This document shows positions 24,798-33,687 of a stretch of 64,000 nucleotides of DNA, piece by piece (positions within the stretch are counted from its first letter, which is position 1; each line of letters opens with the position of its first letter). The stretch is from Microbacterium lushaniae (GTDB lineage Bacteria; Actinomycetota; Actinomycetes; Actinomycetales; Microbacteriaceae): the NCBI RefSeq assembly GCF_008727775.1, contig NZ_CP044232.1:682001-746000 (forward strand). The letters are read 5' to 3'. Both the position numbers and the translations under genes were made by a program. The notes beneath the pieces were generated by a model. That model worked only from the letters and a program-made list of their open reading frames with translations, made no database searches and was not told where the DNA came from.

Positions 24798-25414
24798 ACC
24801 TCCGCGCAGCCGACGCCTCCGACCTCGATGCGATCATGACGCTCGAGCGCGCCTCGTTCCCCACCGACGCGTGGAGCGAGGCGATGATGCGCGAAGAGCT
24901 CGCCTCCCGCCACGGCTGGTACGTCGTGGCCGAGGAGGCCGGGATGCTCGCCGGGTACGCGGGGCTTCGCGCCCCCCGCGGCGCGAAGGATGCCGACATC
25001 CAGACGATCACGATCGCCGAGCCCTTCCGCGGACGCGGGCGCGGGCGGATGCTGCTGCGTGCCCTCCTCGCCGAGGCCGACCGGCGCGGGGTGCGCGAGG
25101 TGTTCCTCGAGGTGCGCGCCGACAACCCCGTCGCCCAGGCGCTGTACGCCTCGGAGGGGTTCACCGAAGTGGGCCGCCGCCCCCGCTACTACCAGCCCGA
25201 CGACGTCGACGCCGTCGTGATGCGCCTGGAGCTGTCCACGTGGGCCGCCGCGCGCGCCACCGCCCCGTCGGAGGATCGCACGCAGGTCGGAGGATTCACG
25301 GCGGATGCTCCGACCTCGGGCGCATCCTCCGACCTCGGTGCGGCGGGGCAGGGGCTGCGGCCGCTCGGAGAAGGAGCGCCGGCGTGCGACGTGGGGACGG
25401 GGTGGTGCACATGA
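24794..25414 (+). CDS. rimI: Ribosomal protein S18-alanine N-acetyltransferase, extended C-terminus
   Basis: A GNAT acetyltransferase in its usual place between tsaB and tsaD. Residues 1-150 are the standard RimI domain: acetyl-CoA loop [17 protein letters not shown] near residue 78, [18 protein letters not shown] near 107 and a Tyr pair in RRPRYYQP. The last 55 residues are an unconserved tail rich in Gly, Ala, Ser and Thr, encoded over four copies of a short repeat (25267-25335). The family normally ends near residue 150-160, so the tail looks acquired. It overlaps both neighbours by four bases. Activity on S18 is assumed from family and context. Confidence 0.9.
   Translation: MNLRAADASDLDAIMTLERASFPTDAWSEAMMREELASRHGWYVVAEEAGMLAGYAGLRAPRGAKDADIQTITIAEPFRGRGRGRMLLRALLAEADRRGVREVFLEVRADNPVAQALYASEGFTEVGRRPRYYQPDDVDAVVMRLELSTWAAARATAPSEDRTQVGGFTADAPTSGASSDLGAAGQGLRPLGEGAPACDVGTGWCT
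25267..25335. repeat. Four short direct and inverted repeats in the rimI tail
   Basis: GTCGGAGGAT occurs at 25267-25276 and 25286-25295. AGGTCGGAGGAT (25284-25295) is perfectly complementary to ATCCTCCGACCT (25324-25335), and a related GCTCCGACCT lies between them. The array falls in the part of rimI that has no family counterpart. Confidence 0.7.
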
Positions 25415-26481
25415 GGAGCGCGCCGCTCGTGCTGGGCATCGAGACCAGCTGCGACGAGACGGGCATCGGCATCGTGCGCGGACGCACGCTCCTGAGCAAC
25501 ACGATCGCCTCGAGCATGGACGAGCACGCCCGCTACGGCGGCGTCGTCCCCGAGGTCGCCGCGCGCGCCCACCTGGAGGCGCTGCAGCCGGCCATCCGCG
25601 CGGCGCTGGCGGAGGCATCCGTGAGCCTGCACGATCTCGACGCCGTCGCGGTCACGAGCGGCCCGGGCCTGGCGGGTGCGCTCATGGTGGGCATCGGCGC
25701 GGCCAAGGCGCTCGCCGTCTCCCTCGGCAAGCCCCTGTACGCCGTCAACCACCTCGTCGGGCACATCGCCGCCGACATCCTCGACGCCGACGCCGGACCG
25801 CTGCAGTACCCCACGGTCGCGCTGCTGGTCAGCGGCGGCCACACGTCGCTGCTCCTCGTGCGCGACCTGACCGGCGACGTCGAGCTGCTCGGCGAGACCG
25901 TCGACGACGCCGCGGGCGAGGCGTTCGACAAGGTCGCCCGCATCCTCGGTCTGCCCTACCCCGGCGGGCCCGAGATCGATCGCGCGGCAGCATCCGGCGA
26001 CCCCGCGGCGATCCGCTTCCCGCGCGGGCTCTCGCGCGCCTCCGACATGGCTCGCCACCGCTACGACTTCTCGTTCTCGGGCCTGAAGACCGCCGTCGCG
26101 CGCTGGATCGAGCAGCGCGAGGCCGCCGGGGAGCGGGTGCCCGTGGCCGATGTCGCCGCGTCGTTCCGCGAGGCCGTCGTCGACGTGCTCGTGACCAAGG
26201 CGCTCGACGCGTGCGCGCAGCACGACGTGCCGCGCCTGCTGCTGGGCGGCGGCGTCGTCGCCAACCGGCGCCTGCGCGATGTCGCCCTCGCCCGCGCCGC
26301 CGAGGCGGGCGTGAGCGTGCGGATCCCTCCGCTGCGCCTGTGCACCGACAACGGTGCGATGATCGCCGCCCTCGCCGCCGACCTCATCGCCTCCGGCCGG
26401 CGGCCGTCCACGCTCGCATTCGGGGCGGACTCGACGCTGCCGGTGACGCAGATCCAGGTGGCGGAGGAGGAGGCCGCGTGA
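25411..26481 (+). CDS. tsaD: tRNA N6-adenosine threonylcarbamoyltransferase TsaD
   Basis: A complete 356-residue TsaD, which transfers the threonylcarbamoyl group to A37. It begins [12 protein letters not shown]; the metal-binding pair is in [10 protein letters not shown] (His114, His118); [38 protein letters not shown] and [10 protein letters not shown] are all in order. ATG at 25411 overlaps the rimI stop (ATGA) and the stop overlaps the next gene as GTGA. Confidence 0.97.
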   Translation: MRSAPLVLGIETSCDETGIGIVRGRTLLSNTIASSMDEHARYGGVVPEVAARAHLEALQPAIRAALAEASVSLHDLDAVAVTSGPGLAGALMVGIGAAKALAVSLGKPLYAVNHLVGHIAADILDADAGPLQYPTVALLVSGGHTSLLLVRDLTGDVELLGETVDDAAGEAFDKVARILGLPYPGGPEIDRAAASGDPAAIRFPRGLSRASDMARHRYDFSFSGLKTAVARWIEQREAAGERVPVADVAASFREAVVDVLVTKALDACAQHDVPRLLLGGGVVANRRLRDVALARAAEAGVSVRIPPLRLCTDNGAMIAALAADLIASGRRPSTLAFGADSTLPVTQIQVAEEEAA

Positions 26482-27023
26482 GCGAGCCCCGTGCGCCCGA
26501 GCCGCACCGGCCCGCGGATGCGGAGGCCGCCGAGGCCGCCGTCCAGCAGGCCGCCCCGCCCGACCTCACCGGCGTGGACGCCGCGCTCGGTACGCCGCCG
26601 CCCCTGCCCCCGCCGCCGATCGTGGAGGCGCCGTCGCCCGACGTGGTCGCCGCCCCCGCCGCGCCCCGCATTCCGGGGGCAGCGCGCACGGGGTACACGC
26701 AGCTGCCCACCGCCCCGGTCATCCTCGCCACGCACGGGCCGGTCGAAGGCGAATCCTCCCCGTGGTCGCCCCCGCCGCCGGCGCGGCGGACCGCGGTGGG
26801 CCCGTGGGCGCTCGCCCTCGCGATCGTCGCGCTGGGTGCGTCGTTCTTCGTGGGGTGGATGCTGCCGTTCGGACTCGCGGGGTTCGTGGTCGCGATCGTC
26901 GCCCTGCGCCGCCCAGGGGAATCCCGGGCCATCGCGGTGTGGGCGCTCGTGCTGAGCCTCGTGTCGCTCGTCTACAGCGTCGGCTGGCTGCTGTGGGTCA
27001 TCCCGCAGCTGCCTCTGGGCTGA
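26478..27023 (+). CDS. Pro-rich small membrane protein
   Basis: A 181-residue protein with a disordered N-terminal half of about 105 residues rich in Pro, Ala and Glu, including [11 protein letters not shown], and a C-terminal half with two or three hydrophobic helices ([21 protein letters not shown] and [16 protein letters not shown]). The layout resembles DUF4190-like actinobacterial membrane proteins, but I do not claim that family. It starts on GTG overlapping the tsaD stop, so it is translated with the t6A cluster. Function unknown. Confidence 0.65.
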   Translation: MSEPRAPEPHRPADAEAAEAAVQQAAPPDLTGVDAALGTPPPLPPPPIVEAPSPDVVAAPAAPRIPGAARTGYTQLPTAPVILATHGPVEGESSPWSPPPPARRTAVGPWALALAIVALGASFFVGWMLPFGLAGFVVAIVALRRPGESRAIAVWALVLSLVSLVYSVGWLLWVIPQLPLG

Positions 27024-27044
27024 CCGGGTCCGCAGCGGCCCGCC

Positions 27045-28235
27045 TCACCCCACGCGGTCGGCGAGGAGTGCGAGGCGTCGCGACCCGACGCGCGTGAGGA
27101 TCAGGGTCGCGGAGTCCTCGCCACGCAGCTTGAGCTTCGTCCGCAGCGCGGCGGGGTCGACGTCGACGCCGCGCTTCTTGATCTCCAGCGTGCCGATGCC
27201 GCGTTCGCGCAGGGCGCGGGTGAGGGCGCGCGTCTCGAACGGCACCTCCTCGCGCACGCGGAACGAGGTCACGAACGGGCTCGTGAGCGCCTCGTCCGAG
27301 GTGAGATACGCCATGCCGGGGGCCAGCATGCCGGCCTGCAGTTGACGCGCGGCCTCGCCGATGAGACGTGCCCGGATGACGGCGCCCTCGGGTTCGTGCA
27401 CGAAGGCGCCGAGCGGGCGCACCGGAACGTCTTCGGCGTCGCCGGCGGCCGTCAGCTCCCACGCGTCGTCGCCGCGGGTGACCAGCGCCGCCCGCCGCAC
27501 CCCCGGCCGCGCGAGCGACCCCGTCCACAGCACGAGCTCGATCGTCGAGCCGTCGGCGCTGACCCACTGCGCCTCCGCGTCGGCGGGGAGGGCGTCGCGG
27601 TCGAAGGCGGGTCCGAGCTTCATCCCGCCGGGCATGCGCGAGACAAGCTCGAACGCCCACTCCAGCGGAGGGGAGTAGTCGCCCGCGCGCACGCGCGTCG
27701 TCTCGGTATGACCCGCGGTGCGCCGGGCCGGGTCGAGCCACACGGCCTCGACGCCGGAGAGGTCGGCCGCCTCGGCAGTGCCGTGCCGCACGGTCACGGC
27801 GTCGCCGAAGGGGGCGAGGTTGTACGCCGCGATCGCGGCGGTCACCTCGTCGGCGTCCACGGCCACGACGTCCAGCCCGAGCCCGGCGAGCCCCAGCGCA
27901 TCGCCGCCGATGCCGCATCCGAGGTCGGCGACGCGGCTGATCCCGGCGGCGCGGAAGCGGCCGGCGTGGCGCGCGGCGACCGACAGGCGCGTGGCCTGCT
28001 CGAGCCCCGCCCGCGTGAACAGCATCCGCTCGGCGAACTCGCCGAACTTCGCGCGCGCCCGCACCCGCAGCCGCGCCTGACCCACGACGGCCGAGACCAG
28101 GTCGGGGGAGTGGCCGGCCGCGCGCAGCCGCGACACGACGCGCGCGACGTCGGCGGTGGAGCCGATCTCGCCCACCTCGTCCAGCAGCCGCAGGCCGCCG
28201 GGGGTGAGCAGCGCCGTCAGCTCCGCCATATCCAC
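27045..28235 (-). CDS. Class I SAM-dependent methyltransferase with THUMP-like C-terminus
   Basis: A 396-residue protein. Residues about 80-200 form a Rossmann methyltransferase: SAM loop ISRVADLGCGIGGDAL, acidic VVAVDADE, and the AVWLDPARR block in the catalytic position. The C-terminal part (IGTLEIKKRGVDVDPAALR, KLRGEDSATLILTRVG) matches the THUMP-like domain attached to these enzymes. The substrate is not established; RNA is likely from the domain. GTG at 28235 is preferred because the reverse-strand TAGGGT lies exactly six bases upstream; GTG 28238 and ATG 28229 are alternatives. It converges on the tsaD cluster with a 21-base gap. Confidence 0.83.
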   Translation of the reverse strand: MDMAELTALLTPGGLRLLDEVGEIGSTADVARVVSRLRAAGHSPDLVSAVVGQARLRVRARAKFGEFAERMLFTRAGLEQATRLSVAARHAGRFRAAGISRVADLGCGIGGDALGLAGLGLDVVAVDADEVTAAIAAYNLAPFGDAVTVRHGTAEAADLSGVEAVWLDPARRTAGHTETTRVRAGDYSPPLEWAFELVSRMPGGMKLGPAFDRDALPADAEAQWVSADGSTIELVLWTGSLARPGVRRAALVTRGDDAWELTAAGDAEDVPVRPLGAFVHEPEGAVIRARLIGEAARQLQAGMLAPGMAYLTSDEALTSPFVTSFRVREEVPFETRALTRALRERGIGTLEIKKRGVDVDPAALRTKLKLRGEDSATLILTRVGSRRLALLADRVG

Positions 28236-28241
28236 CACCCC

Positions 28242-28247
28242 ACCCTA
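28242..28247 (-). promoter_or_regulatory. -10 box of a leaderless methyltransferase transcript
   Basis: TAGGGT on the reverse strand is six bases before the GTG at 28235 and there is no ribosome binding site. Confidence 0.55.
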
Positions 28248-28429
28248 GGCGCGCCCGCCCCTCCGCCCGGCCCGCACCCCCCTTCCGGTGGGGGATCGGG
28301 GGAGGGGACCCCCGCACCCCGATGTGCAAACCCGGGAGGGATCCCCGATGCGGGGCACCCGGTCGCATTCGTACTGTGAGGCCACAACACCACGTCGGGG
28401 ACCTGGGGCCCCGGGAATGGAAAGGGATC

Positions 28430-29266
28430 ATGGCCTTCGACGACAACACGCTCAACGCCACGCTCAGCTCGGCGGTGACGAACGAGTACACCGAGACCCA
28501 CACGAGCTCGCTGGATGTGGACCACGCCGTCACCAACTCCGGCAACACGAGCGACTCGACCAACGACAGCCACAACGACACCTTCGACGCCGACGGGTCG
28601 TACCACTGGGGGTCGTACAACACCGACACCGACACCGCCCACTCCGGCAACACCGACTCGTACAACGACACGGTCACCTGGACCGACAGCTCGCAGACCG
28701 ACAACTCCGACAACTCCACGCACGACGACTCGATCAACGCCGGCGTGCGCAGCTACTCGACGGGCTTCGGCGACCTCGGCGGTGCCGCGGCGGCCGCCGC
28801 AGGCGGCGGCGACATGATGATCGACAACCGCTCGACGATCGTCGACCAGTCGGTCAACGGCAACATCGCCGCATCCGGACCCGTCTACACGACCGCGTCG
28901 AGCTCCGCCGTCGTCAACTCCGGCGACGACGCGATCGTGGCCGGCGGCGACGCGAACGTCACGTACAACATCGACGAGTCGCTCTCGATCGACGCCGGCG
29001 GCGACATCCTCATGGACGGCAGCACCAAGACCGTCAACTCGTCGATCAACTCCGGCAACGACTACTCGTTCACCTCGACGATCAACGACAGCTCGCAGGA
29101 CTGGGACGTCACCGACTCCAACAACACGTACACGTGGTCGGAGACGGTCTCGGGCTCGTACAACGACGACGAGTTCTTCGACTCGACGACGACCGTCGAC
29201 GTGAACATCGACGCGATCGTCGGCAGCGTCGGCTCCGGCATCGGCGACGCCGACCTCGGCATGTGA
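28430..29266 (+). CDS. Asx/Ser/Thr-rich ini-locus protein, first paralogue
   Basis: A 278-residue acidic protein with extreme composition (Asp, Asn, Ser, Thr, Tyr) and no Cys. It has no signal peptide or membrane helix and starts MAFDDNTLNATLSS. Residues 1-115 are low-complexity strands such as NTDTDTAHSGNTDSYND; the middle has DMMIDNRSTIVDQSVN and VVNSGDDAIVAGGDANV, a block shared with its neighbour and with the IniB homologue at 34244-34981. Repeated short polar strands suggest a beta-solenoid or fibre, which is inference. ATG 28430 is preceded by AAAGGG. It is first in an operon with a second paralogue and two dynamin-like GTPases. Confidence 0.75.
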   Translation: MAFDDNTLNATLSSAVTNEYTETHTSSLDVDHAVTNSGNTSDSTNDSHNDTFDADGSYHWGSYNTDTDTAHSGNTDSYNDTVTWTDSSQTDNSDNSTHDDSINAGVRSYSTGFGDLGGAAAAAAGGGDMMIDNRSTIVDQSVNGNIAASGPVYTTASSSAVVNSGDDAIVAGGDANVTYNIDESLSIDAGGDILMDGSTKTVNSSINSGNDYSFTSTINDSSQDWDVTDSNNTYTWSETVSGSYNDDEFFDSTTTVDVNIDAIVGSVGSGIGDADLGM

Positions 29267-29270
29267 GACC

Positions 29271-29306
29271 GGCTGCCGGTCGCCGCGGTGGCGGTGACCG
29301 GCAGCC
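29271..29306 (+). terminator. Hairpin between the two paralogues
   Basis: GGCTGCCGGTCGCCGC (29271-29286) pairs with GCGGTGACCGGCAGCC (29291-29306) at 15 of 16 positions around GGTG. It starts five bases after the first paralogue's stop, with no U-run. It could end or attenuate transcription, or protect the upstream message. Confidence 0.55.
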
Positions 29307-29354
29307 TTCCAACCCCGGGCGCCGGACGCCCGCTAGAAAGAGAGCAGCAGGGAC

Positions 29355-30191
29355 ATGGCCTTCGACGACAACGACGTCACGATCGACGTCACCAGCGAGG
29401 TGCGCAACTCGGTCACCTCCACGACCACGAACACGGCGAACCTCGCCACCACCGTGAGCGGCTCGGGCAACGTGGGCAGCTCCACGAACGACTCGGGCAA
29501 CGACACCGCGACGGTGACCGACTCCTTCCACACCGACTCGTACAACACCGACACCGACACCGACCACTCCGACAACGACGGCTCGTTCAACGACACCTTC
29601 ACCTACACGGACGACTCGGTGACGGACAACTCCGACAACTCCACCCACGACAACTCGATCAATGCGGGAGTCCGGTCCTACGACACCGGCTTCGGCAATG
29701 TGCTGGGGGCTGCCGGCGGCGGCGACATGATGATCGACAACCGGTCGACGATCCTCGACCAGTCGCTCAACACGAACGTCTCCGCCGGCAGCGGGGTCTC
29801 CCAGTGGGTGTCGACGGATGCGGTCGTCAACAGCGGCGACGGAGCGATCGTCGCCGGGTCCGACGCGAACGTGACGTACAACATCGACAACGGCACGTCG
29901 CTCAGCGCCGACGGCGACATCCTGATGGACAGCACCAAGACGGTGAACTTCTCGCACAACTCGGGGAACACCTCGACCGTCGACACGACGGTCAACGACA
30001 GCTCTCAGGACTGGGACCTCGACAACAGCGGCAACACCTACTCGGCGACGCTGGATGTGGAGAACTCCTTCAACGACATCGTCACGGGGACGTCCACGAG
30101 CGAGTGGGACATCGACGCGAACGTCATCTGGGACAGCGGGATGTCGGGGATCGCGGACGACCCCGACCCCGACGTCGACGTGGATCTGTGA
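29355..30191 (+). CDS. Asx/Ser/Thr-rich ini-locus protein, second paralogue
   Basis: Also exactly 278 residues and clearly a tandem duplicate of the preceding gene: both have MAFDDN at the start, SYNTDTDT, DNSINAGVRSY, GGGDMMIDNRSTI, GSDANVTYNID and NDSSQDWD in the same order. Divergence is greatest in the first 50 residues and the C-terminus, which here ends DDPDPDVDVDL. No signal peptide. The ribosome binding region is AAGAGAGCAGCAGGG. Likely role is a structural or scaffold protein used with the dynamin-like GTPases, inferred from the operon and its shared core with IniB. Confidence 0.75.
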   Translation: MAFDDNDVTIDVTSEVRNSVTSTTTNTANLATTVSGSGNVGSSTNDSGNDTATVTDSFHTDSYNTDTDTDHSDNDGSFNDTFTYTDDSVTDNSDNSTHDNSINAGVRSYDTGFGNVLGAAGGGDMMIDNRSTILDQSLNTNVSAGSGVSQWVSTDAVVNSGDGAIVAGSDANVTYNIDNGTSLSADGDILMDSTKTVNFSHNSGNTSTVDTTVNDSSQDWDLDNSGNTYSATLDVENSFNDIVTGTSTSEWDIDANVIWDSGMSGIADDPDPDVDVDL

Positions 30192-30206
30192 CCACGGCAT
30201 GACCGC

Positions 30207-30241
30207 GATGGCCCCGGGCCAGCACTCGGCCCGGGGTCATC
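30207..30241 (+). terminator. Hairpin between the second paralogue and the GTPase gene
   Basis: GATGGCCCCGGGCC (30207-30220) pairs with GGCCCGGGGTCATC (30228-30241) at 13 of 14 positions. It lies 40 bases before the GTPase start and may act as a leaky terminator that lowers GTPase expression relative to the paralogues. Confidence 0.5.
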
Positions 30242-30281
30242 GTTGCCTGCCGACCAGCCGCGACGAGAGAAGGAGGCAACG

Positions 30282-32165
30282 GTGACTGCAACCGATCCGG
30301 CAGGGGGGATCGCCGTCGGGGCGCCCGTGTCCGACCGTGTGGCCGCATCCGCCCCACCGGGCGAGCTCGTCCGGCTGGTGGAGCAGGCGCGCTCCTTCTC
30401 CGGTGCGGTGGGACGCACCGACCTCGCCAAGCGGCTCGATGACACCCGTGCCCGGCTGCTGGATCCGCACGTGCGGGTCATCGTGGTGGGGCAGTTCAAA
30501 CAGGGCAAGAGCAAGCTCGTCAACGCCCTCATCAACGCGCCGGCGTGCGCGGTGGACGACGACGTCGCCACCGCCGTGCCGACCTCCGTCGGCTACGCCG
30601 AGGAGCCCTCCGCCGCCGTGTTCATGCGGCCGGAGGGCGGCGGCGACGACACCGTGCAGCGCGTACCGATCGCCTTCGACGATCTCGCCTCGTACGTGTC
30701 CGATCGCGCGGAGGTGCCCGAAGGGCGCTCGGTCGTGGGGGCCGAGGTCCTGCTGCCCCGCGAGATCCTCAAGGGTGGCCTCCGCCTCGTGGACTCCCCG
30801 GGCGTGGGGGGCTTGGAGTCCACGCGGGCGCTGGCCACCCTTGCGGCCCTGTCCACGGCGCACGCGGTGATCCTGGTGTCGGATGCGTCGCAGGAGTACA
30901 CCGAACCGGAGCTGACGTTCCTGCAGCACGCGATGCGCATCTCGCCGAACGTCGCCGCGGTGCTCAGCAAGACCGACATCTACCCGCAGTGGCGCGACAT
31001 CCACTCCATCGACCGGGCGCGCCTGGACGGGATCGGGGACGTGCCGATCTTCGCCGTCTCCAGCGACCTGCGCCTGCTGGCAGCCGAGCATCAGGACCGC
31101 GAACTCAACGACGAGTCCGGTTTCCCCGCGCTCGTGGCGCACCTGCGCCGTGACGTCCTGGGGCGTGCCGAGCTGCTGCACCGCCGCGGCGCCGTGCACG
31201 ATCTCACCACCGTCGTGGACCAGCTCTCGCTCTCGCTGCGGTCGGAGCTGAACGCGCTGCTGCATCCCGAGGACACCCCGCGCATGCTGGCCGAGCTCGA
31301 GGATGCCAAGGCCCGCGCCGATGAGTTCCGCGGTCGCTCGGCCCGGTGGCAGGTGACGCTGAGCGACGGCATCGCCGACCTCATCGCCGACACGGAGCAC
31401 GATCTGCGCGATCGCCTGCGCAAGGTGCAGCGCGACGGCGAGGCGGCCATCGAGGAGGGCGACCCCGGTCCCATCTGGGACCAGATCGCGCAGTGGCTGG
31501 ATCAGCGCGTGTCGGCGGCGGTGTCGGAGACCTTCGTGTGGACGAACGAGCGCTCGCAGTGGCTGTCCGAGCGCGTCGCGGACGAGTTCATGGCGGGGGA
31601 GTCGGGCATCCCCCTCATCGACGTGGGGGATGTCACCGGAGTGCTCGATCCGGTGGAGAACCTGCAGGTGCTCGATGAGGGCCGCATGAGCGCCGCCGAG
31701 AAGATCTACATCGGGGTGCGCGGCTCCTACGGTGGTGTGCTGATGGTGGGGCTCGCGACGAGCCTGGTGGGCCTGACGCTCATCAACCCGCTGTCCCTCC
31801 TTGCCGGCGTGCTGGTCGGACGCCGCGCCTACCGCGAGGACATGTCCGGGCGCCTCACGCGCCGGCAGATGGAGGCGAAGAACCTCCTGCGCCGCCATAT
31901 CGAGGACGTCGTCTTCCAGGTCGGCAAGCAGCTGAAGGATCGCCTTCGCCTCGTGCAGCGCGCCTCGCGCGACCACTTCGGCACGATCGCCGACGAGCTG
32001 CACCGCTCCCTGTCCGAATCGGTGCTGGCCGCCAAGCACGCCGCGGCCACCTACACCGCCGACCGCGACGGCCGCGTCACGCAGCTGCAGACGCGACTGC
32101 GCCAGATCGACGCGCTGCGGGCGCAGATCCCCGCGCTCCAGGCGGTCTCGGAGCGGACCCGCTGA
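30282..32165 (+). CDS. Dynamin-like GTPase, IniA-type
   Basis: A 627-residue bacterial dynamin-like protein resembling mycobacterial IniA. The GTPase domain has G1 VVGQFKQGKSKLVNAL at about residues 69-84, G3 VDSPGVGG near 170 and G4 LSKTD near 228. Long helical regions follow (about 300-480), then a hydrophobic paddle of about 30 residues (VGLATSLVGLTLINPLSLLAG near 487-507) that would insert in the membrane, then a returning coiled coil. Such proteins bind and reshape membranes from the cytoplasm. The GTG at 30282 has AAGGAGG upstream. Its stop overlaps the next GTPase gene by one base (TGATG), so they probably act as a pair. Confidence 0.85.
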   Translation: MTATDPAGGIAVGAPVSDRVAASAPPGELVRLVEQARSFSGAVGRTDLAKRLDDTRARLLDPHVRVIVVGQFKQGKSKLVNALINAPACAVDDDVATAVPTSVGYAEEPSAAVFMRPEGGGDDTVQRVPIAFDDLASYVSDRAEVPEGRSVVGAEVLLPREILKGGLRLVDSPGVGGLESTRALATLAALSTAHAVILVSDASQEYTEPELTFLQHAMRISPNVAAVLSKTDIYPQWRDIHSIDRARLDGIGDVPIFAVSSDLRLLAAEHQDRELNDESGFPALVAHLRRDVLGRAELLHRRGAVHDLTTVVDQLSLSLRSELNALLHPEDTPRMLAELEDAKARADEFRGRSARWQVTLSDGIADLIADTEHDLRDRLRKVQRDGEAAIEEGDPGPIWDQIAQWLDQRVSAAVSETFVWTNERSQWLSERVADEFMAGESGIPLIDVGDVTGVLDPVENLQVLDEGRMSAAEKIYIGVRGSYGGVLMVGLATSLVGLTLINPLSLLAGVLVGRRAYREDMSGRLTRRQMEAKNLLRRHIEDVVFQVGKQLKDRLRLVQRASRDHFGTIADELHRSLSESVLAAKHAAATYTADRDGRVTQLQTRLRQIDALRAQIPALQAVSERTR

Positions 32166-33687
32166 TGCGCACGTCGCTGGGCGACGTGGCCGACGTCATC
32201 GACGCCACGCGCATCCTGTACGCAGACGAGCCCGGCACGGTGCAGCTGCTCGACGCGTACGCGCGGCGCCTGCGCGAACCGCTGCGCCTCGCGGTGGCGG
32301 GCATCGTCAAGGCGGGCAAGTCGACCCTGCTCAACGCCGTCATCGGCGAGCGGATCGCGCCCACCGACGCGGGGGAGTGCACGCGGACCATCACGTGGTA
32401 CCGCTACGCCCCCACGGCCCGCATCACGATGAACCTCGTCGACGGCTCGTCGGTGCGCCTGCCCGTCCGCCGCACCGACGGGTGCCTCGACCTCGATCTG
32501 GCCGGTCATCGCGCCGAGGACGTCGCCTGGATCGACGTGGGCTGGCCGTCGGAGGCGCTGCGGTCGACGATCCTCATCGACACACCCGGCATCGCATCGG
32601 TGACCCGGGAGAACTCGGCGCGCTCGATGGAGTTCCTCCTGCCGGAGAACTCCCCCTCCGCCGCCGACGCCATCGTGTATCTGCTCCGGCACGTGCACTC
32701 CTCGGACGTGTCGTTCCTGCGGGCGTTCCGCGACACCGCGGCCGGAGCATCCTCGACCGTCAACGCCGTCGCCGTCCTCTCCCGCGCCGACGAGATCGGC
32801 TCGGGGCGCATCGACTCCCTGCTGTCGGCGGCCGCGATCGCCGACCGCTACCGCCGCGACGGCGAGCTGCGCGCCCTCGCCCTGGGGGTCCTCCCGATCG
32901 CGGGCCTCCTGGCGGAAGGCGCCCGGACGCTGCGGGAGAGCGAGTTCATCGCGCTGCGGGAGCTCGCGCGGCTGGACCGGGACGTGCGTGAACGTCTGCT
33001 GCTGTCAGCCGACCGCTTCGTCCGCCCGACGACGGCGACGTCGCTGAGCATCCCCGTGCGGGAGAACCTCCTGCAGCGCTTCGGCTTGTTCGGCGTGCGC
33101 CTGGGCGCCGCGCTCGTGCGCGGCGGGGCCACCACCTCCTCCGCGCTCGCGGAGCGACTCGTGCAGCAGAGCGGGATGGTGGCGCTGCAGCAGTTCATCG
33201 TCGACCACTTCCGCGCGCGCGCCGTCGCCCTCAAGGCGCGCGGCGTCCTGCACGGTGTGGAGCAGCTCGTCCGCGAGCGGCCGCGTCCCGGCGCCGACGC
33301 CGTGCTCGGGGGATCGAGCGCATCATGGTGCGCAGCCACGAACTGCGCGAGCTCGCGCTCCTGGCCGACGTGCGCACCGCCCCCGTCGCGCTGTCGCCGC
33401 ACGACGTCGCCGAGGCCGAGCGCGTTCTCGGGGGCGTGGGCACCTCTGCCCCCGCGCGCCTGGGCCTGCCCGAGACGGCGACCAAGGAGGAGCGTGCTGA
33501 GCGGACCCGGGCGCTCCTGGGACACTGGCGGTCGCTGGGCGAGTCGCCGCTGAGCGACCGTTACACCGCGTACCTGTGCCGCATGGTCGTGCGCAGCATC
33601 GAGGGGATCGCGTCAGAGGCCGCCGCCCGCGCCGAGGCTGCGGGCGACGTCGTGCTGGCGAGCGGTCCAGCGCAGGGCGGCCGGTAG
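32165..33687 (+). pseudogene. Second dynamin-like GTPase, IniC-type, frameshifted near the C-terminus
   Basis: The first 380 codons read a smaller GTPase with G1 AGIVKAGKSTLLNAVIG at about residues 45-61, G3 IDTPGIAS near 140 and G4 LSRAD. After 33307 the frame turns into a Cys/Arg/Pro-rich tail ending at 33553 that looks like noise, whereas a shifted frame continues sensibly (IERIMVRSHELRELALLADVR, ending at 33687). Adding one base to the run of five G at 33308-33312 restores a 507-residue protein. The lesion is thus one missing base, either error or mutation; if real, about 120 C-terminal residues are lost. The restored end overlaps the converging membrane-protein gene by 75 bases. Confidence 0.78.

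Noticed and set aside
28430..30191. Secreted adhesins or S-layer proteins
   Set aside because: Composition fits, but neither protein has a signal peptide, a membrane helix or a wall anchor, and they are in one operon with cytoplasmic dynamin-like GTPases.
32165..33553. IniC-type GTPase ending at 33553 as a natural C-terminus
   Set aside because: The last 80 residues of that frame are Cys/Arg/Pro/Trp-rich noise, while the shifted frame has ordinary helical sequence and codon use to 33687.
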